Source: an uncultured Ruminococcus sp.
Lineage (GTDB): Bacteria > Bacillota > Clostridia > Oscillospirales > Acutalibacteraceae
Assembly: GCA_902803125.1 (NCBI GenBank)
Contig: CADCOZ010000032.1
Location: forward strand, 1-6,921
Length of the DNA stretch: 6,921 nucleotides
Direction of reading: 5' to 3'
Shown one piece after another: positions 6,201 to 6,921 of this stretch. Position 1 is the stretch's first letter. The number at the start of each line of letters is the position of its first letter. Position numbers and translations under genes: made by a program. The notes under the pieces are model-generated. The model made no database searches, had not been told where the DNA came from, and saw only the letters and a program-made list of their open reading frames with translations.

Positions 6201-6875
6201 GCCAACGAGGAACACCGCTATGATGACGGCCATAAAGCAGATGTGTTTGCCATTGTGACGGCTGTCAAGCTGAAAACCACCAAAAACGGTCAGCAGATGG
6301 CCTTTGTCGCTATTGAAGACCGCTATGCCGCCATGGAAATGATTGTTTTTCCGCAGACGCTGATGCAGTACGGCAATCTTTTGCAGGAAGGGCAGGTATT
6401 GCGTATTGGGGCAACGGTCAGCACCCGTGAGGACGAATGCAAACTGTTGGCCAACACGTTACAGCAGGCACCAAAACAGCTTCCGCCTTTGTCATCGGAT
6501 ACTTCGGTTCCCAATGCTTCTGTTCCGTCTGATACTATGGTTTCCAATGCTTCTGTTTCGTCCAATGCTTCGGTTTCCAATGCTTCTGTTCCGTCTAATG
6601 CTTCGGTTTCCCATACATCTGCCCCGTCTGTATCACCGACCCGCAAGCCGCAGAAGAAAGGGCTGTATTTGCGGGTACCAAACGATATGTGTCAGGAATA
6701 TCTGCGTGCCAGACAAGTCACGGATATCTTTGACGGCCATACCCCGCTGTATATCTACTTTACCGATTCCGGCACCCTCTGGACAACTCCGCCTTCCCTG
6801 CACGTTTCCCCCAATTCCGTTATGCTGGACGAACTGAAACGCCGCCTTGGTTCGGCCAATGTCAAACTCGTGTAA
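3267..6875 (+). CDS. dnaE: DNA polymerase III alpha subunit (DnaE), PHP-type
   Basis: This is the 1202-residue C-family DNA polymerase that extends DNA at the replication fork with the sliding clamp; in Firmicutes it usually works beside PolC. Domains in order: PHP (about 1-280), palm/thumb/fingers (about 285-830) with GAGRGSGAGS (355-364) and likely catalytic Asp399 and Asp401 (PDFDVDF) and Asp549 (VKMDFLGL), a helix-hairpin-helix region (about 865-895), a clamp-binding QLDLF (912-916), an OB fold (about 990-1065), a Ser/Asn/Val-rich repeat linker (1078-1121) and a C-terminal domain (about 1130-1202). All nine PHP metal ligands appear present: H7, H9, D16, H41, E66, H87, C137, D205 and H207. 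The start at 3267 is set by GGGAGGA and the HLHVH beginning; the frame stays open upstream to a GTG at 3069, but a terminator and promoter lie there. Length is near the family norm of about 1100-1200. Confidence 0.96.
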   Translation: MAFTHLHVHTEYSLLDGACRIHELVQQAKALGQTALAITDHGVMYGVVDFYKAALKEGIKPIIGCEMYVAPRRHTDRVAELDRESRHLVLLCENQTGYQNLIKLDSLAWTEGFYGKPRVDFEQLKQHHEGLIALSACLAGEIPRALLHGDYEEAKRVALQYQEVFGRDHFFLELQDHGITDQKRIAPYLIKLSQECGIPLVVTNDCHYIRREDSRVQDILLCIQTNHTLDEENAMRFPTDEFYLKSEEEMRQLFPQCPEAYDNTARIAERCSVTFEFGQLKLPHFDVPGQQDHTAYFRQQCYEGLHRYYGEHPSQERIDRLEYEINTIDAMGYVDYYLIVNDYVGYAKRHDIPVGAGRGSGAGSLAAYCIGITGIDPMKYDLLFERFLNPERVSMPDFDVDFCTERRQEVIDYVIRRYGSDHVAQIAAFGTMAAKGAVRDVGRVMGLPYALCDKVAKLIPNELNMTIEKALKVSHDLKELYNQDAQVHELMDNASRLEGMPRHTTTHAAGVVITEKPVSDYVPLAKNDEAIVTQFPMTTLDELGLVKMDFLGLRNLTVLHDAEQMIREKEPNFRIDRIPDDDKEVFELLAKGDTEGVFQFESQGMTNVLMQLKPENLEDIIAVISLYRPGPMESIPRYIENRHHPEKVTYRHPLLEPILKVTYGCIVYQEQVMQIFRSLAGYSLGRADIVRRAMSKKKKSVMEEERKVFIYGLENEDGTVAVDGCIRRGVPEETAKAIFAEMESFASYAFNKSHAACYALIAYQTAYLKCHYFAPYFAALLTSVLDNAGKVATYTDECARHHVTVRPPHVNVSDSGFTVKDNEIEFGLMAVKNLGKNLIDKIIRERRNGPFRSFYHFCSRLYGTELNRRAVESLIRCGALDGLGANRHQMIAAVDTTLSYISAKKDDILEGQLDLFGLSQGGAGAEPEPPLPLVEEYAPRELLEMEKACTGLYFSGHPLSEYEEAIYDARADRLNDILANEEHRYDDGHKADVFAIVTAVKLKTTKNGQQMAFVAIEDRYAAMEMIVFPQTLMQYGNLLQEGQVLRIGATVSTREDECKLLANTLQQAPKQLPPLSSDTSVPNASVPSDTMVSNASVSSNASVSNASVPSNASVSHTSAPSVSPTRKPQKKGLYLRVPNDMCQEYLRARQVTDIFDGHTPLYIYFTDSGTLWTTPPSLHVSPNSVMLDELKRRLGSANVKLV
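6000..6014 (+). other. Clamp-binding motif QLDLF in DnaE
   Basis: Codons 912-916 encode QLDLF, which matches the consensus pentapeptide by which bacterial polymerases bind the beta sliding clamp. Its place, after the helix-hairpin-helix region and before the OB fold, matches the internal clamp-binding site known in E. coli DnaE. Confidence 0.8.
6498..6629 (+). repeat. Four tandem 33-bp units in dnaE encoding a Ser/Asn/Val-rich linker
   Basis: Four in-frame 11-codon units follow each other without gaps at 6498, 6531, 6564 and 6597. They encode DTSVPNASVPS, DTMVSNASVSS, NASVSNASVPS and NASVSHTSAPS. Each unit is itself two related half-units of 5 and 6 codons (NASVS/NASVPS type), so a shorter ancestor of about 15-18 bases was probably duplicated first. 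The array lies between the OB fold and the C-terminal domain, where it should form a flexible, uncharged spacer apart from two Asp and one His. The units differ mostly in a few bases, consistent with slippage or unequal exchange. Confidence 0.9.
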
Positions 6876-6889
6876 CACAGGACAGCCAC

Positions 6890-6921
6890 TTGGGGGAACC
6901 CCTTTTCTGGCGAAAAAAGGG
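6890..6921 (-). repeat. Inverted partial copy of the intergenic repeat, cut by the window end
   Basis: The reverse complement of the last 32 bases matches 1866-1897 at 28 of 32 positions without gaps. It includes the CCCTTTT/AAAAGGG hairpin (6900-6906 with 6915-6921) around an 8-base loop and the adjoining TTCCCCCAA end. The copy starts 14 bases after the dnaE stop and probably continues past the window. On the + strand the hairpin might contribute to transcription ending after dnaE, but the bases after the stem are not available. The rest, 6876-6889, shows nothing recognisable. Confidence 0.8.

Noticed and set aside
6323..6646. Repetitive minus-strand frame (ALETEALDE-type) opposite the dnaE linker
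   Set aside because: The repeat period is the 33-bp dnaE array read backwards. The forward frame joins an OB fold and a C-terminal domain, so it is the real one.

Overview
The window carries three complete protein genes, all on the + strand, preceded by what is probably the last codons of a fourth. Gene content, strong AGGAGG-type ribosome binding sites and a mid-range base composition suggest a Gram-positive anaerobe of the Clostridia. The hairpin-rich intergenic repeat resembles dispersed repeats I associate with gut Oscillospiraceae/Ruminococcaceae (Faecalibacterium-like genomes). That family placement is from memory and is tentative.

Layout. Positions 1-70 probably hold the Ser/Thr-rich end of an upstream protein. 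Next is rmuC (96-1745), a membrane-anchored coiled-coil protein of the RmuC nuclease-like family with an internal duplication in its coiled coil. A 232-bp gap (1746-1977) is mostly noncoding repeat: a 111-bp element bounded by perfect 10-bp inverted repeats, followed by two further hairpins. After the gap come a THUMP-type rRNA methyltransferase of the RlmL/YpsC family (1978-3069), a good intrinsic terminator (3117-3152), an extended -10 promoter (3205-3232) and dnaE (3267-6875). The window ends inside a second, oppositely oriented copy of the intergenic repeat (6890-6921).

How the parts relate. rmuC and dnaE both concern chromosome maintenance; the methyltransferase acts on the ribosome. The terminator and promoter before dnaE indicate that dnaE is its own transcription unit. 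The methyltransferase is separated from rmuC by the repeat, and no convincing promoter of its own is visible.

Points worth a second look. The two copies of the dispersed repeat differ by a compensated base pair in their hairpin stem. DnaE keeps all nine PHP-domain metal ligands and carries a 4 x 33-bp tandem repeat encoding a Ser/Asn/Val-rich linker. RmuC carries a 198-bp-offset duplication. A perfect palindrome covers the dnaE -10 box. I saw no wholly new system, CRISPR array, tRNA or rRNA here. The unusual material is repeat biology inserted between and inside housekeeping genes.
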